Below the pieces are notes generated by a model. The model was not told where the DNA came from. It saw nothing but the letters and a program-made list of their open reading frames with translations, and made no database searches. The position numbers and the translations under genes are program-made. Positions 43,438-53,433 of a DNA stretch of 54,006 nucleotides are shown in pieces; position 1 is the first letter of the stretch; every line of letters begins with the position of its first letter. Source of the DNA: Fischerella muscicola SAG 1427-1 = PCC 73103 (GTDB taxonomy: Bacteria; Cyanobacteriota; Cyanobacteriia; Cyanobacteriales; Nostocaceae); assembly GCF_000317245.1 (NCBI RefSeq), contig NZ_AJLJ01000191.1, positions 1 through 54,006 of the forward strand. Direction: 5' to 3'.

Positions 43438-46400
43438 ATGTTTTATTTTGCTTTACCGCCTGTGCCACCTATAATTTCAATCTCATTACAGTCACATCAA
43501 GTTGCTGAGAAAACATTAATTCAAAAATTAGCCTCTACTCAAAAATCAAAAAATACGTTAATTAATTATTCAGTAAATAGTGATTTTCAAAATTTCACTA
43601 GTCCTGAGTTAGATTCATCATTAGACAATACAAAAATACAAAATCCTAATTTAGAAATTAAATGGATAGAAAATGAAAATAATGAACTAGATATTTTATT
43701 TGCAAATAATCAAATATTTTCCTCAGAGGAGAATATTCATAATGTTTCTGAAACTACATATTTATTAGAGACATTAAGGTTTTCTAATTCATCAGTTCAA
43801 AACATAAATATTACAAATTTACAAAATGTTAATGAATTGCCACAAAGTTTAACTAGTAACTCTAATAATTCATCATCTAATCATCTAAAATCTGTAAACG
43901 ATATTAAGTCAGTAGAAAATGTAAATTCAGAATCTGAGAATCTAGATTCTACTAAGTTAGTCCAAAATATAAAAGCCGTAGGTGGAGTTTTTTTAGTTGG
44001 AGTAATTGTCAACCAACAAGAAGTTGGTAGTTTAGAAATTCGCTTAGATGGTAACACAATTTTAGTACCTTTGGTAGAGTTTGCAGAGCTTACTGATATA
44101 AAAATAGAAAATATTGATAATAAAACTCTTCTCAACACGCCTTTAGGAGTAGTTGAAATATCATCAAATAACTTGAGAAAAATTGATGGTGTTACATATA
44201 TTAGTGATGCTTTAATAAAAGAAAAATTTGCTACACCAATTGAATTTAAAGCAGCAGATTTAGCTTTAAATGTTAATCTTCCTTGGCGGCAGAGTGGACA
44301 GAGTTCTGGACAAACAGCTGCTGATTTCAAACCAGAAGCACTACCTCCCAGCAACACAGTTTCAAGTTTGAGACAAGAGTTATATTTCTATAGAAACTCT
44401 GGAGATAATAGCTTACGTAGCTCTACCCTATTGGGAGGAAGATTAGGAGGAGGTTCATGGCGTGTTCGTCTCAATAATAGCTTCGAGAGTGCGCCATTTT
44501 TATCTGAATATTTTTATTATAAACGTCAAGGTCAATTTCTCTATCAAGTAGGTCAGCAGCAAGTTGGGATTAATCCTTTATTAAGTGGTATTAATTTAAC
44601 TGGTGTACAACTTGGTTTTACAAATATACCTGTAGATAAATTTTCTCAAAACAACAGTGCTGCGGAACTTTTGCCCAGACGTTCTCAACCTTCACAGAGT
44701 TTTCGAGGTGAAGCACCACCAGCTAGCTTGGTACAATTAAGAGTAGCTGGAACTGTCGTAGCTCAGCAGCAGGTAGGATTGAATGGAAAATATGAATTTG
44801 CTGATATTAGATTACCTGCTAATAACAGTAACGAAGTAGAATTATTAGTTTATGATCGCAATAATCTTGACCTACCCATTGAAATACGTTCTTTAACACT
44901 TAATTCTTCTGATTTGTTACTACCAATCGGTGGTAATGTGCAATTAGTAGGTTTAGGTTTCAATGGTAACTTAATTCAAAATACTCTATTTGACGACTTT
45001 GATGGAGATAAAGGCAACCCTGTTGGATTTTATCAATTCCGTCAAGGTATTTCTGAAAACTTAACTTTTGAAGGTGGTGTTCAGCTTGTTCCTGACACTG
45101 TACAAGCAGAAGCAGGCTTTGTTTGGCGACTGGCATATCCAGTAATTCTTGCTACTAGTCTTGGTACATCTCGCGGTCAGTTAGGTTATTTAACAGATTT
45201 AAATATAGACTTTGGCGACTTTGAAATTGTAGGTAATTCTCAGTTATTTCCAGATGGTTATTATTCTGATAGCCAATCACGCGATCGCTATAATCACAGC
45301 TTAGAAACTAATTATCGTATTAATAATAGATTTAGGCTCGGATTTATCGCCCGCAGCTACCAAGATGGAGGTAATTCTGGTAATTATATTTTGCCAACTT
45401 TTTCTATGTCTCCTTTTTCGAGGTTTTCTTTATCAGGGAGACCAGACTTTGAAGGGCGATATTTATTTAACGCTTTCTACTATCCAACTACAACTACAAG
45501 ACTTTCTTTTAGCACTTTTGGAGATATATATACTTCTAATTTTACTCAAAAACTTAACCGTCAATACCAATTATCTCTGGGCGGAGAATTTGGAGGTGAT
45601 TTAGATCCTCGTTACACGGCAACCCTCAATTATAATGCCTTGAAATTAGGTGGTTTGAATTGGAGATTAGGAGTTGCCTACAGTGATGGAGATGTAGGAC
45701 CTGTTGTTGGCGCAGATATGCAAGTACTTCCAGGGTTACATGCCAGAGTAGACTATCAAGGTATTCCCTCCAGAACTAGAAGCTTAATTCAAGGAATTGG
45801 AGACGAACGCCTGACAATATCTTTGGTTTCAGATTTATCTTTTGCTGGAGGTAATGTCACCCCTGCTAGATTTTCTGGCTTGGGACGAGAACGGGGTGCG
45901 ATCGCTGGAAAAATTGTTATTGAAGGCGAAAATAAAGATTTTGACTTAGACGGGGCTATCATCCGAGTTACCAATACTCACAATGGCAAAATTAGTGCTA
46001 TCAAAACAGATTCTTTTGGTAGTTTCTTTGTTGGTAACTTACAAGAAGGTATATATGTAGTCAATATCGACCCAGATAAATTACCTGTAGAACTTTCTAC
46101 AGTCAAAACTAGCGTAGTAGCAGAAGTAGGAGCATCTGCTGTGACTCGTTTAGATTTCCCTGTTAGAGAAGAATATGGCGTAGCTGGAAAGATAACCGAT
46201 GCAGCAGATCAACCAATCTCAGAATTGCAAGTAGAACTAATTAATGCTGATGGTAAACGTGTTGCATCTGGGGTAACAGATGAGTTTGGTCTTTATCGCT
46301 TTGATAATGTTCCTGTTGGTAAGTACACAATCCAGATTCCTTCACAGGATGCTACAGCAACAAGCAACAATCTACCCAAGCGAGTAGTGCAAATTAACAA

Positions 46401-46461
46401 TGACTTTGCTTTTGATCAAAATCTGCAATTACCGATCTCAGCAGCAGTTAAGAAAAAATAA
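43438..46461 (+). CDS. Outer-membrane usher-like protein with C-terminal Ig-like (carboxypeptidase-regulatory-type) domains
   Basis: A 1007-residue protein from the ATG at 43438. Residues 1-175 are Asn/Ser-rich and probably disordered; a secretion signal is weak. Residues 180-280 resemble an usher N-terminal region (GVIVNQQEVGSLEIRLDG). Then come amphipathic strands typical of an outer-membrane barrel (about 290-820), interrupted at about 420-480 by a plug-like domain: RGEAPPASLVQLRVAG, VGLNGKYEFADIRLPANN, EVELLVYDRNN. Two C-terminal domains follow (about 820-905 and 913-1000), with TDSFGSFFVGNLQEGIYVV and TDEFGLYRFDNVPVGKYTI. This is the order found in divergent ushers. It would form the export pore for the fibre. 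Confidence 0.8.
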   Translation: MFYFALPPVPPIISISLQSHQVAEKTLIQKLASTQKSKNTLINYSVNSDFQNFTSPELDSSLDNTKIQNPNLEIKWIENENNELDILFANNQIFSSEENIHNVSETTYLLETLRFSNSSVQNINITNLQNVNELPQSLTSNSNNSSSNHLKSVNDIKSVENVNSESENLDSTKLVQNIKAVGGVFLVGVIVNQQEVGSLEIRLDGNTILVPLVEFAELTDIKIENIDNKTLLNTPLGVVEISSNNLRKIDGVTYISDALIKEKFATPIEFKAADLALNVNLPWRQSGQSSGQTAADFKPEALPPSNTVSSLRQELYFYRNSGDNSLRSSTLLGGRLGGGSWRVRLNNSFESAPFLSEYFYYKRQGQFLYQVGQQQVGINPLLSGINLTGVQLGFTNIPVDKFSQNNSAAELLPRRSQPSQSFRGEAPPASLVQLRVAGTVVAQQQVGLNGKYEFADIRLPANNSNEVELLVYDRNNLDLPIEIRSLTLNSSDLLLPIGGNVQLVGLGFNGNLIQNTLFDDFDGDKGNPVGFYQFRQGISENLTFEGGVQLVPDTVQAEAGFVWRLAYPVILATSLGTSRGQLGYLTDLNIDFGDFEIVGNSQLFPDGYYSDSQSRDRYNHSLETNYRINNRFRLGFIARSYQDGGNSGNYILPTFSMSPFSRFSLSGRPDFEGRYLFNAFYYPTTTTRLSFSTFGDIYTSNFTQKLNRQYQLSLGGEFGGDLDPRYTATLNYNALKLGGLNWRLGVAYSDGDVGPVVGADMQVLPGLHARVDYQGIPSRTRSLIQGIGDERLTISLVSDLSFAGGNVTPARFSGLGRERGAIAGKIVIEGENKDFDLDGAIIRVTNTHNGKISAIKTDSFGSFFVGNLQEGIYVVNIDPDKLPVELSTVKTSVVAEVGASAVTRLDFPVREEYGVAGKITDAADQPISELQVELINADGKRVASGVTDEFGLYRFDNVPVGKYTIQIPSQDATATSNNLPKRVVQINNDFAFDQNLQLPISAAVKKK

Positions 46462-46753
46462 GTAGGTCGGCATAAATCAAGTTTACTAAATTAGGTCGTT
46501 ATTGGTCATTTTATCATTACTTTCATTCCCTCTCTGAATTCGCGCAGAGCAGGGCTGTTTCATATAAATAGCAGAAAATTTAAACGATGCGATCACGTAG
46601 CGTGCCGGATGGCATATCGCACTCTTGCTTCCAAATAGCATGAACCATAAGTAGCAAAAATTACAAATAAAGAAATTAAGATATCATAAAGCACTGCATT
46701 TAAGTTAGAAAATATACATAAAATTCTAAATTTAAATACGCGGTGTTAATACC
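46462..46753. other. Intergenic region after the usher-like gene
   Basis: This holds a short palindrome-type repeat near 46586-46622 (TGCGATCACGTAGCG then GGCATATCGC). Otherwise it is AT-rich with no gene. Confidence 0.45.
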
Positions 46754-47266
46754 ATGACAGTTTCATTAATTCCTGCACAAGAAATTAAAGCTGCTGAATC
46801 TACGCTCAAAGAACTTCAAAACTACAAAAGTAAGAATTGGGCAATAGGTCTGAACGGTGATACATTTGAGCCAGATGGATTACTGGCGTTTTTTACCCAA
46901 CGAGGACTACCATTTAAGTATTACATAAGCAACCAAGGTGTTACAGTAGGTTCACCATCTAGCTACGATGATAATATTGCAACTCTAAATTCCTACATAG
47001 CAGGTATACGTAGCGCAGAACAGACAGCTGTCAACTCCATAATCCAAGAACTAAAAACATACAAATCTAACTTTTGGGCCATTGGGCTGAATGGAGATAC
47101 TCTCCAACCAGACGGATTCAATGCTTTTTTTGCTACCAGAGAATTGCCATTCAAACCTTTTGTGAGAAGCAGAGTTTCAATCGGTCAAGAATCTGCTTAT
47201 GACCAGAATATTGCAACATTAACAAATTACATTAATTCAATCACTCCTGTTGGAGCAGCAGTGTAA
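46754..47266 (+). CDS. Unknown protein made of two copies of a ~75-residue domain
   Basis: A 170-residue soluble-looking protein without a signal peptide. Two tandem copies align: LQNYKSKNWAIGLNGDTFEPDG (about 20-41) with LKTYKSNFWAIGLNGDTLQP (about 101 onwards), followed by AFFTQRGLPFK with AFFATRELPFK and SYDDNIATLNSYI with AYDQNIATLTNYI. I do not recognise the domain. The strong conservation of WAIGLNGDT and NIATL between copies points to a functional site. It sits between the usher-like gene and the large AAA/WD40 gene, on the same strand. Confidence 0.8.
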   Translation: MTVSLIPAQEIKAAESTLKELQNYKSKNWAIGLNGDTFEPDGLLAFFTQRGLPFKYYISNQGVTVGSPSSYDDNIATLNSYIAGIRSAEQTAVNSIIQELKTYKSNFWAIGLNGDTLQPDGFNAFFATRELPFKPFVRSRVSIGQESAYDQNIATLTNYINSITPVGAAV

Positions 47267-47494
47267 TTTGTTGCCATAAGCAAGCTATATTTTTCTACAA
47301 ATCTTTCAGCCTTTGATATCAACTCCCCGACTTTTCTCAAAAGTCGAGGAGTTTGTTTTTTACAAATAGGCGATCGCATTCAAATTAGTTATCAGTTATC
47401 AAGCTATCAAATGTATGGTGGAGTAATTATTTCTGAAGTGATATAACTAATAACTATTAAATCCGGCCAGTCTCAGCAATTCCAACTGGAACCC

Positions 47495-50400
47495 ATGAAA
47501 GTACAGCAATACTTAACCTACCAATACCAAGTCGGGGGTAGTTTACCAGCTAATTCTCCCACCTATGTGATGCGGCAGGCAGATCAAGATTTGTACGCAG
47601 CGCTGAAAGGAGGAGAATTTTGTTATGTCTTAAATTCGCGACAGATGGGTAAATCGAGTTTGCGAGTGAGAACAATGCAGAGGTTGCAAGAAGAAGGAAT
47701 TGCTTGTGCTGCTGTTGATATTACTGCAATTGGAACTTGGGATATTACCCCGGAACAATGGTACGCAGGGGTAATTGATAACTTGATAGGAAGTTTTAAT
47801 TTATATCATAATTTTGATTTAGAAACCTGGTGGAATGATCATCATTTGCTTTCACCTGTGCAGCGATTTAGCAAGTTTATTGAAGATCTTTTATTAGTAG
47901 AAATTACTGAACAGATAGTAATTTTTGTTGACGAAATTGATAGTGTCCTCAGTTTGAGTTTTCCGATTGAGGATTTTTTTGCTGTGATTCGTAATTGTTA
48001 CAATCAACGTGCTGATCAACCAGTATATAATCGTCTGACTTTTGCGTTAATTGGTGTAGCTACTCCTAGTGATTTGATAGCAGATAAAAAGCGCACACCG
48101 TTTAATATTGGTAGAGCAATTGAATTGCAGGGATTTAAGTTAGAGGAAGTGGAATCGCTGACACAAGGATTAGTAGGAAAAGTTACTAATCCCCAAGCTG
48201 TGATGGGTGAGATTTTGGCTTGGAGTGGTGGACAACCGTTTTTGACGCAGAAATTGTGTGAAATTATCTTGCGGGAGTTGGGAGAAAATAAACCTAACCA
48301 TTTTTCTCATAGGGAAGGGGGTGAATTTTTTAACTTTCTTGATGGGAGAGAGTTTGGTGGAGATATTTTCCCTTCTGGGAGTAGCAGAGGTGATGGGGTA
48401 GAAGCAGTTGTCAAATACCGAGTTTTGGAAAACTGGGAATTTCGCGATGAACCAGAACATTTACGGACAATTCGCGATCGCATTCTTAAAAATCATCAAA
48501 AAGCGTGTAGATTATTAGGATTATACCAGCAAATTTTGCAGCATGGAGAATTAACATGTGACAATAGCCAGGAGCAAATGGAATTACGGCTGACAGGCTT
48601 AGTAGTTGAACAAGATGGCAAGTTAAAAGTATACAACTGGATTTACGAGGCTGTTTTTAATCACAACTGGGTAGCGAAGGCATTAGCAGATTTACGACCC
48701 TACGCAGAAACATTACAATCTTGGATTAGCAATCATCAAGATGAATCTTGGTTATTGCGGGGACAAGCGTTACAGGATGCTCAAGCTTGGGCAACTGGTA
48801 AAAGTTTAAGTGATTTGGATTATCAATATTTAGCTGCGAGCCAAGAATTAGATAAGCGCAAAATGCAAACTGCTTTAGAAGCAGAAAAGCAAGCGAAGCA
48901 GATTTTAGAGTCAGCACAACAGACAGCCAAGCGACAAACTTACATTGGGGCTAGTATCTTAGGAGTGTCGCTGCTAGGCGCTGTGTTAGTAGCAACATTA
49001 ACAGAACAAGCTAGACAAAGGGCTTTTACTGCGATAGAAGCTGAACGACTTGGTAACAACGCCATAGAAAGATTTAAATGGAATCAAATTGATGGTTTAT
49101 TAATGGCGATGGAAGCAGGACAAAGCCTCAAAAGTTTGGTTAACCAAAAACATTCTATTGTTGATTATCCTGCTTTTAGTCCTATCCTCAGCCTGCAAGA
49201 TATATTAGTGCAGATTCAACAAAAAAATGCTTTTGGAGATTCTAGCCGTCCTATAAATGTCGTATTTAGCCCTGATGCCAAAACAATAGCCTCTGGCAGT
49301 GATTATACAATCAAACTTTGGGACATTACCACTGGTCAAGTGATCAAAACATTGACTGAGAATGAAGGTATCAAAAGCGTTGCATTTAGCCCTGATGGCA
49401 AAATAATTGCTTCTGGCGGTTATGGGAAGCCAATTGCTGCTGGCGGTTTTGATAAAACAATCAAACTTTGGGATGTCACTACTGGTAAAGTGATCAAAAC
49501 CCTATCCAGTCAAAATAATTCGATTTCTGAAATAATATTTAGTCCTGATGGCAAAATACTTGCTACCCGTAGTTATAACAACGTGATCCAACTTTGGGAC
49601 ATCACCACTGGTAAAGTCATTAAAAATCTCTCCGAACACACAGATTCAGTAAATAGCATTGTATTCAGCCCCGATGGCAAAATACTTGCTTCCGCTAGTT
49701 CTGACAATACAATCAAACTTTGGGATGTTGCGACTGGTAAAGCAAGCAAAACTTTAACTGGGCATGTCGATACAGTTGATAGTCTAGCATTTAGTCCCGA
49801 TGGCAATATGATTGTTTCCGGTAGTTATGACAAGACAATTAAACTTTGGGATGTCACTACTGGTAAAGCCAAAACCCTCACAGGAAACAATAGTGTGATT
49901 ACTAGCGTGGCATTTAGCCCAGATGGCAATATAATTGCTTCTGGTAGTAGTGACAGAAAAATCAAACTTTGGGATATCACAACTGGTAAAGCCACCTCCA
50001 CTATAAATGGGCATGAGAGTAGCATCAAAAATGTCGCATTTAGCCCCGATGGTAAGATGATTGCTTCTACTGGTGAGGATAACAAAATTAAACTTTGGGA
50101 CTTTAGCAATCATCAAGATATTAAAACTTTAAATGGGAATGAATCTCAGATTAATACCATTAAATTTAGCCCTGATAGTAAAATCCTTGCTTCTGGTAGT
50201 GGTGACAATACAATTAAACTTTGGGATGCCAATACTGGTAAAACAATTAATAGCCTTGTAGAACATAGCGCTGCAATTACAAGTGTTGCATTTAGTCCAG
50301 ATGGTAAAACACTTGCTTCTGGTAGTGTTGACAAGACGATTAAACTCTGGGATGTGATTACCGGAAAAGCGATCGCAACTTTCAGTGAGGATGATTTTTA

Positions 50401-51817
50401 TATCAAAAGCATTGGATTTAGCCCGGATGGCAAAATACTTGCTTTTGTTAGTGGTAGCAGGATAAAACTCTGGGATATTGCTACTCGCCAAGAAATTTTA
50501 ACTTTATCTGCTCATAGTAGTGCGATCGCAACGATCAAATTTAGCCCCAATAGCAAAATCCTTGCTTCCGGAAGTTCTGATAAAACCATCAAACTCTGGG
50601 ATGTCAGCATTGGTAAAGTGATCAAAACCCTCACCTATGGAAGTTCAGTTACAAGTATTGCATTTAGTTCCGATGGTAAAACCCTTGTTGCTGGAAGTTA
50701 TGATAAAACTATCAAACTTTGGGATATCGCTAGTGAAAAAGTGATGAAAACTTTCACTGGACATAGCGATGTTGTCAAAAGTGTAGTGTTTAGTCCAGAC
50801 GGCAAAGTTGTAGCTTCTGGTAGCAATGACAATACGATTAAACTCTGGAACGTCGCCACTGGTAAAGAAATTCGCACCCTCACAGGACATACTTCTGCTG
50901 TCACCAGCCTTGCATTTAGTAGTGATGGTAAACTCCTTGCTTCCGGAAGTGCTGATGAAACAGTCAAACTTTGGCGTTTAAATATAGATGATGCCCTCTC
51001 GCGGGGTTGCACTACATTACAATCATATTTAATTTCCCATCCAGATACTTTAGAAAAGCTCAAAGTTTGCCAAAATCAATCTCTGTTTTTAGCAGCAGCA
51101 CCAGCTTTAGTTAACCAAGGTGAAGACTTAGCAAAAGAAGGTAAATATCAAGAGGCTGTAGCTAAGTTTAAAAAAGCGAAAAAATGGGACTCCAAGTTAG
51201 AGATTAATCCCGATGTGAAAGCAGCCCCAGCTTTTGTGACTCAAGGTATAGAACTAGCAATACAGGGTGATTTTTCTGGTACGTTCAAAAGATTTAGACA
51301 AGCACAGCAACTTGATCCCAAAATTGATCTTAATCCATATATTGATGGTATACAAGATAACGCCGAATTCGTTGCTAAACAGCTAGCAGCAGAAGGTTTA
51401 ATTAATAAACAAAATTTAATTCCCAAAGCTGCAAATTATTTAAAACAGGGTGATTTGACAAAAGCTGTGGCGACATACACAGAAATTGACAAGTTACAGC
51501 CATCTAAACAAACCTTAGCTAATTCTTGGAATAATCTTTGTTGGGAAGGTAGCTTGCGTGGTTACGCTAAAGATGTGATGTTTGCTTGTGAAAAAGCCGT
51601 GTCTCTTCTACCTGATGATGCTAATATCCGTGATAGTCGCGGTTTAGCAAGGGCGCTAACTGGTGACACTAAAGGCGCAATAGAAGATTTTGAAGCATAT
51701 ATCCAATGGATTGATAATCCTGAAGCGAAAGCGAAACGCCAAAGTTGGGTGAAAGATTTAAATACAGGTAAGAATCCCTTGACACCAGATGTGTTGCAGA
51801 AGTTGCAGAGTGAGTAG
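47495..51817 (+). CDS. AAA-like NTPase / 14 WD40 repeats / TPR-like protein (STAND-type)
   Basis: A 1440-residue multidomain protein. Residues about 10-400 form an AAA-like domain with Walker [11 protein letters not shown] (about 46-55) and Walker [13 protein letters not shown] (about 140). A hydrophobic, possibly membrane, segment lies at about 482-505 ([20 protein letters not shown]). Fourteen WD40 repeats follow (about 584-1165), nearly all with AFSPDGK, SGS and TIKLWD, enough for two seven-bladed propellers. The end (about 1185-1440) holds TPR-like units ([37 protein letters not shown]). Such proteins act as signal-sensing switches in filamentous cyanobacteria. A Gly/Phe-rich insertion at about 266-302 interrupts the AAA region. 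The role here is unknown. Confidence 0.9.
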   Translation: MKVQQYLTYQYQVGGSLPANSPTYVMRQADQDLYAALKGGEFCYVLNSRQMGKSSLRVRTMQRLQEEGIACAAVDITAIGTWDITPEQWYAGVIDNLIGSFNLYHNFDLETWWNDHHLLSPVQRFSKFIEDLLLVEITEQIVIFVDEIDSVLSLSFPIEDFFAVIRNCYNQRADQPVYNRLTFALIGVATPSDLIADKKRTPFNIGRAIELQGFKLEEVESLTQGLVGKVTNPQAVMGEILAWSGGQPFLTQKLCEIILRELGENKPNHFSHREGGEFFNFLDGREFGGDIFPSGSSRGDGVEAVVKYRVLENWEFRDEPEHLRTIRDRILKNHQKACRLLGLYQQILQHGELTCDNSQEQMELRLTGLVVEQDGKLKVYNWIYEAVFNHNWVAKALADLRPYAETLQSWISNHQDESWLLRGQALQDAQAWATGKSLSDLDYQYLAASQELDKRKMQTALEAEKQAKQILESAQQTAKRQTYIGASILGVSLLGAVLVATLTEQARQRAFTAIEAERLGNNAIERFKWNQIDGLLMAMEAGQSLKSLVNQKHSIVDYPAFSPILSLQDILVQIQQKNAFGDSSRPINVVFSPDAKTIASGSDYTIKLWDITTGQVIKTLTENEGIKSVAFSPDGKIIASGGYGKPIAAGGFDKTIKLWDVTTGKVIKTLSSQNNSISEIIFSPDGKILATRSYNNVIQLWDITTGKVIKNLSEHTDSVNSIVFSPDGKILASASSDNTIKLWDVATGKASKTLTGHVDTVDSLAFSPDGNMIVSGSYDKTIKLWDVTTGKAKTLTGNNSVITSVAFSPDGNIIASGSSDRKIKLWDITTGKATSTINGHESSIKNVAFSPDGKMIASTGEDNKIKLWDFSNHQDIKTLNGNESQINTIKFSPDSKILASGSGDNTIKLWDANTGKTINSLVEHSAAITSVAFSPDGKTLASGSVDKTIKLWDVITGKAIATFSEDDFYIKSIGFSPDGKILAFVSGSRIKLWDIATRQEILTLSAHSSAIATIKFSPNSKILASGSSDKTIKLWDVSIGKVIKTLTYGSSVTSIAFSSDGKTLVAGSYDKTIKLWDIASEKVMKTFTGHSDVVKSVVFSPDGKVVASGSNDNTIKLWNVATGKEIRTLTGHTSAVTSLAFSSDGKLLASGSADETVKLWRLNIDDALSRGCTTLQSYLISHPDTLEKLKVCQNQSLFLAAAPALVNQGEDLAKEGKYQEAVAKFKKAKKWDSKLEINPDVKAAPAFVTQGIELAIQGDFSGTFKRFRQAQQLDPKIDLNPYIDGIQDNAEFVAKQLAAEGLINKQNLIPKAANYLKQGDLTKAVATYTEIDKLQPSKQTLANSWNNLCWEGSLRGYAKDVMFACEKAVSLLPDDANIRDSRGLARALTGDTKGAIEDFEAYIQWIDNPEAKAKRQSWVKDLNTGKNPLTPDVLQKLQSE

Positions 51818-51833
51818 AGATTGTAGAAGGGAA

Positions 51834-51878
51834 GGGGGACAAGGAGGACAAGGGAGATATGGGAGACAAGGGGGACAA
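51834..51878. repeat. Five tandem 9-mers of the GGGGGACAA type
   Basis: Units GGGGGACAA, GGAGGACAA, GGGAGATAT, GGGAGACAA and GGGGGACAA run without a gap just after the AAA/WD40 gene. They are the reverse complement of the TTGTCCCCC array at 27502-27554. Confidence 0.85.
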
Positions 51879-52098
51879 TCAAAGATTGTGTCAACTCCAT
51901 TCATCCCTTATGTAATCGCTAAAAATCAGACCCAAATTTTTCACCCAAAATAGGCGATCGCACAATTCGTCAACAGTATCCTTTAGGCGCGGAATTGTCA
52001 AAGAAGCGTTATCTTAAAAATTGGTAGCAGGCGTCATAATATTTAAGTGCTGAATCAGTATCCACTGACAAAAAATAGAGGTTAAAAGGTTCCTTTAG

Positions 52099-52686
52099 AT
52101 GAAAGGCATAAAGTTGCAATTTTTACCTAATCTTGTTCTGAAGTGGCGACGCTTTTTATCCTTAGTTTTGCTGCTTGTGTGCCTATTATCTCTAAGTACA
52201 TCACCAGCATTTGCAGAGCTTAAAGATGACAGATATGACGGCAATATATTCGTGGTTTATGCTGGTAATGGTTCATTAGTTCCGCCTAGAGCTACACTAG
52301 CAGCTGCTTTAAATGAACATAAACCAGCATTATTGGTCTTCTATGTTGATGACAGCAGTGATTGCAAACAATATGCGATCGTTGTCTCACGTTTACAAGC
52401 ATTTTATGGTGGAGTCACAGAGATGATTCCTGTTGACGTAGATTCGATTGTACCCACGCAAACCTACGATTCTACAGAACCGGGTTATTATTACTCTGGT
52501 GCTGTTCCCCAAGTTGTCTTGTTTGATCAATCAGGTCAGATAGTCTTAAATAAGACAGGTCAAGTTCCATACGAAGAAGTAGACGACCAACTAAGGAAAG
52601 TGTTTGATTTATTACCACGATCTGAAACAGTGGAATTAAAACGTCGTTCCTTTAATGAGTTAAATAGTGAATTAACAGAAGAATAA
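52099..52686 (+). CDS. Thioredoxin-like exported protein, probable thylakoid photosystem I accumulation factor family
   Basis: A 195-residue protein with an N-terminal export signal (hydrophobic LSLVLLLVCLLSLSTSPAFA, cleavage near residue 40). The mature part has a thioredoxin-like fold: PALLVFYVDDSSDCKQYAIV in the position of the active site, but with a single Cys instead of CxxC, and the cis-Pro strand GAVPQVVLFDQSGQIV. I recall this family in cyanobacteria as linked to photosystem I accumulation at the thylakoid membrane; the name is from memory, not from a search. It would act in the thylakoid lumen or periplasm. Confidence 0.7.
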   Translation: MKGIKLQFLPNLVLKWRRFLSLVLLLVCLLSLSTSPAFAELKDDRYDGNIFVVYAGNGSLVPPRATLAAALNEHKPALLVFYVDDSSDCKQYAIVVSRLQAFYGGVTEMIPVDVDSIVPTQTYDSTEPGYYYSGAVPQVVLFDQSGQIVLNKTGQVPYEEVDDQLRKVFDLLPRSETVELKRRSFNELNSELTEE

Positions 52687-52809
52687 TTGTTTAGGCAGAC
52701 AAATGTAGTCTGCCTAAAATTTTAGTACAACTTGATACTGCATTTTCAATCAACACCAGAGAAAATATCCAAATAAGGGTAGAAAGTCAAAGAAAATGAC
52801 CAATGACTA

Positions 52810-53433
52810 ATGAAGTGCTTTATGATGTCAAAGGTTTATACTACAGAGGATCTCATCAAAATTTTGGCAGCCGAACGCCAAGCTTGCTTGAAAGGCGATC
52901 GCCTCAAATTAGAGATCAATGTTTCTGGTAATCCTGTGATTGACCAATTTATTAGAACTGATGGTCTACAAAAGTTCAGCGCCTATCAAGATTTTAAAGC
53001 TGCTGTCCATAAATACCAAAAAGAATATCTCGTTTCTGGCATTATTTGGCGTGAGGTGACTGTTAAAGGTAAAACCTTGCGTTATCCTGAAGTAGATTCT
53101 CAGTTAATTGCTTTATCTGGTGACTTAGATGTATTAAAAATGGCAAAAAATTCTATTTTAGAATTTTGGAATGAAGTCACTATAGAAATGGATTTATACT
53201 TAAGTGTTAAAAATGGTAAACAATATCAAAAAATAATTAAAGCTGATGTTGATCGAATTGCCCAAAGAACAGAATGGGCAAGTATATGTTGTTTTGAAAA
53301 ATCTAACTTCTTAGAAATAATTTTGCAGTTAGGATGGGGTCAACCACAAGAAGCATGTTATAAACAAGGTTTTCCTACCTCTGGTAGTGAGTTTATTCAT
53401 GCTGTTAACCATGGTAATCATCCAATTGCTTAA
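52810..53433 (+). CDS. Unknown cyanobacterial protein
   Basis: A 207-residue soluble-looking protein. The first ATG (52810) lies in degenerate heptamer sequence; the ATGs at 52822 and 52825 (MSKVYTTEDLIKILAAERQ) are as likely. The body is mixed alpha/beta with YTTEDLIKILAAERQACLKG near the start and WNEVTIEMDLYLSVKNGKQY in the middle. I do not recognise a family and see no catalytic motif. No neighbour gives a clear functional hint. Confidence 0.7.
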   Translation: MKCFMMSKVYTTEDLIKILAAERQACLKGDRLKLEINVSGNPVIDQFIRTDGLQKFSAYQDFKAAVHKYQKEYLVSGIIWREVTVKGKTLRYPEVDSQLIALSGDLDVLKMAKNSILEFWNEVTIEMDLYLSVKNGKQYQKIIKADVDRIAQRTEWASICCFEKSNFLEIILQLGWGQPQEACYKQGFPTSGSEFIHAVNHGNHPIA

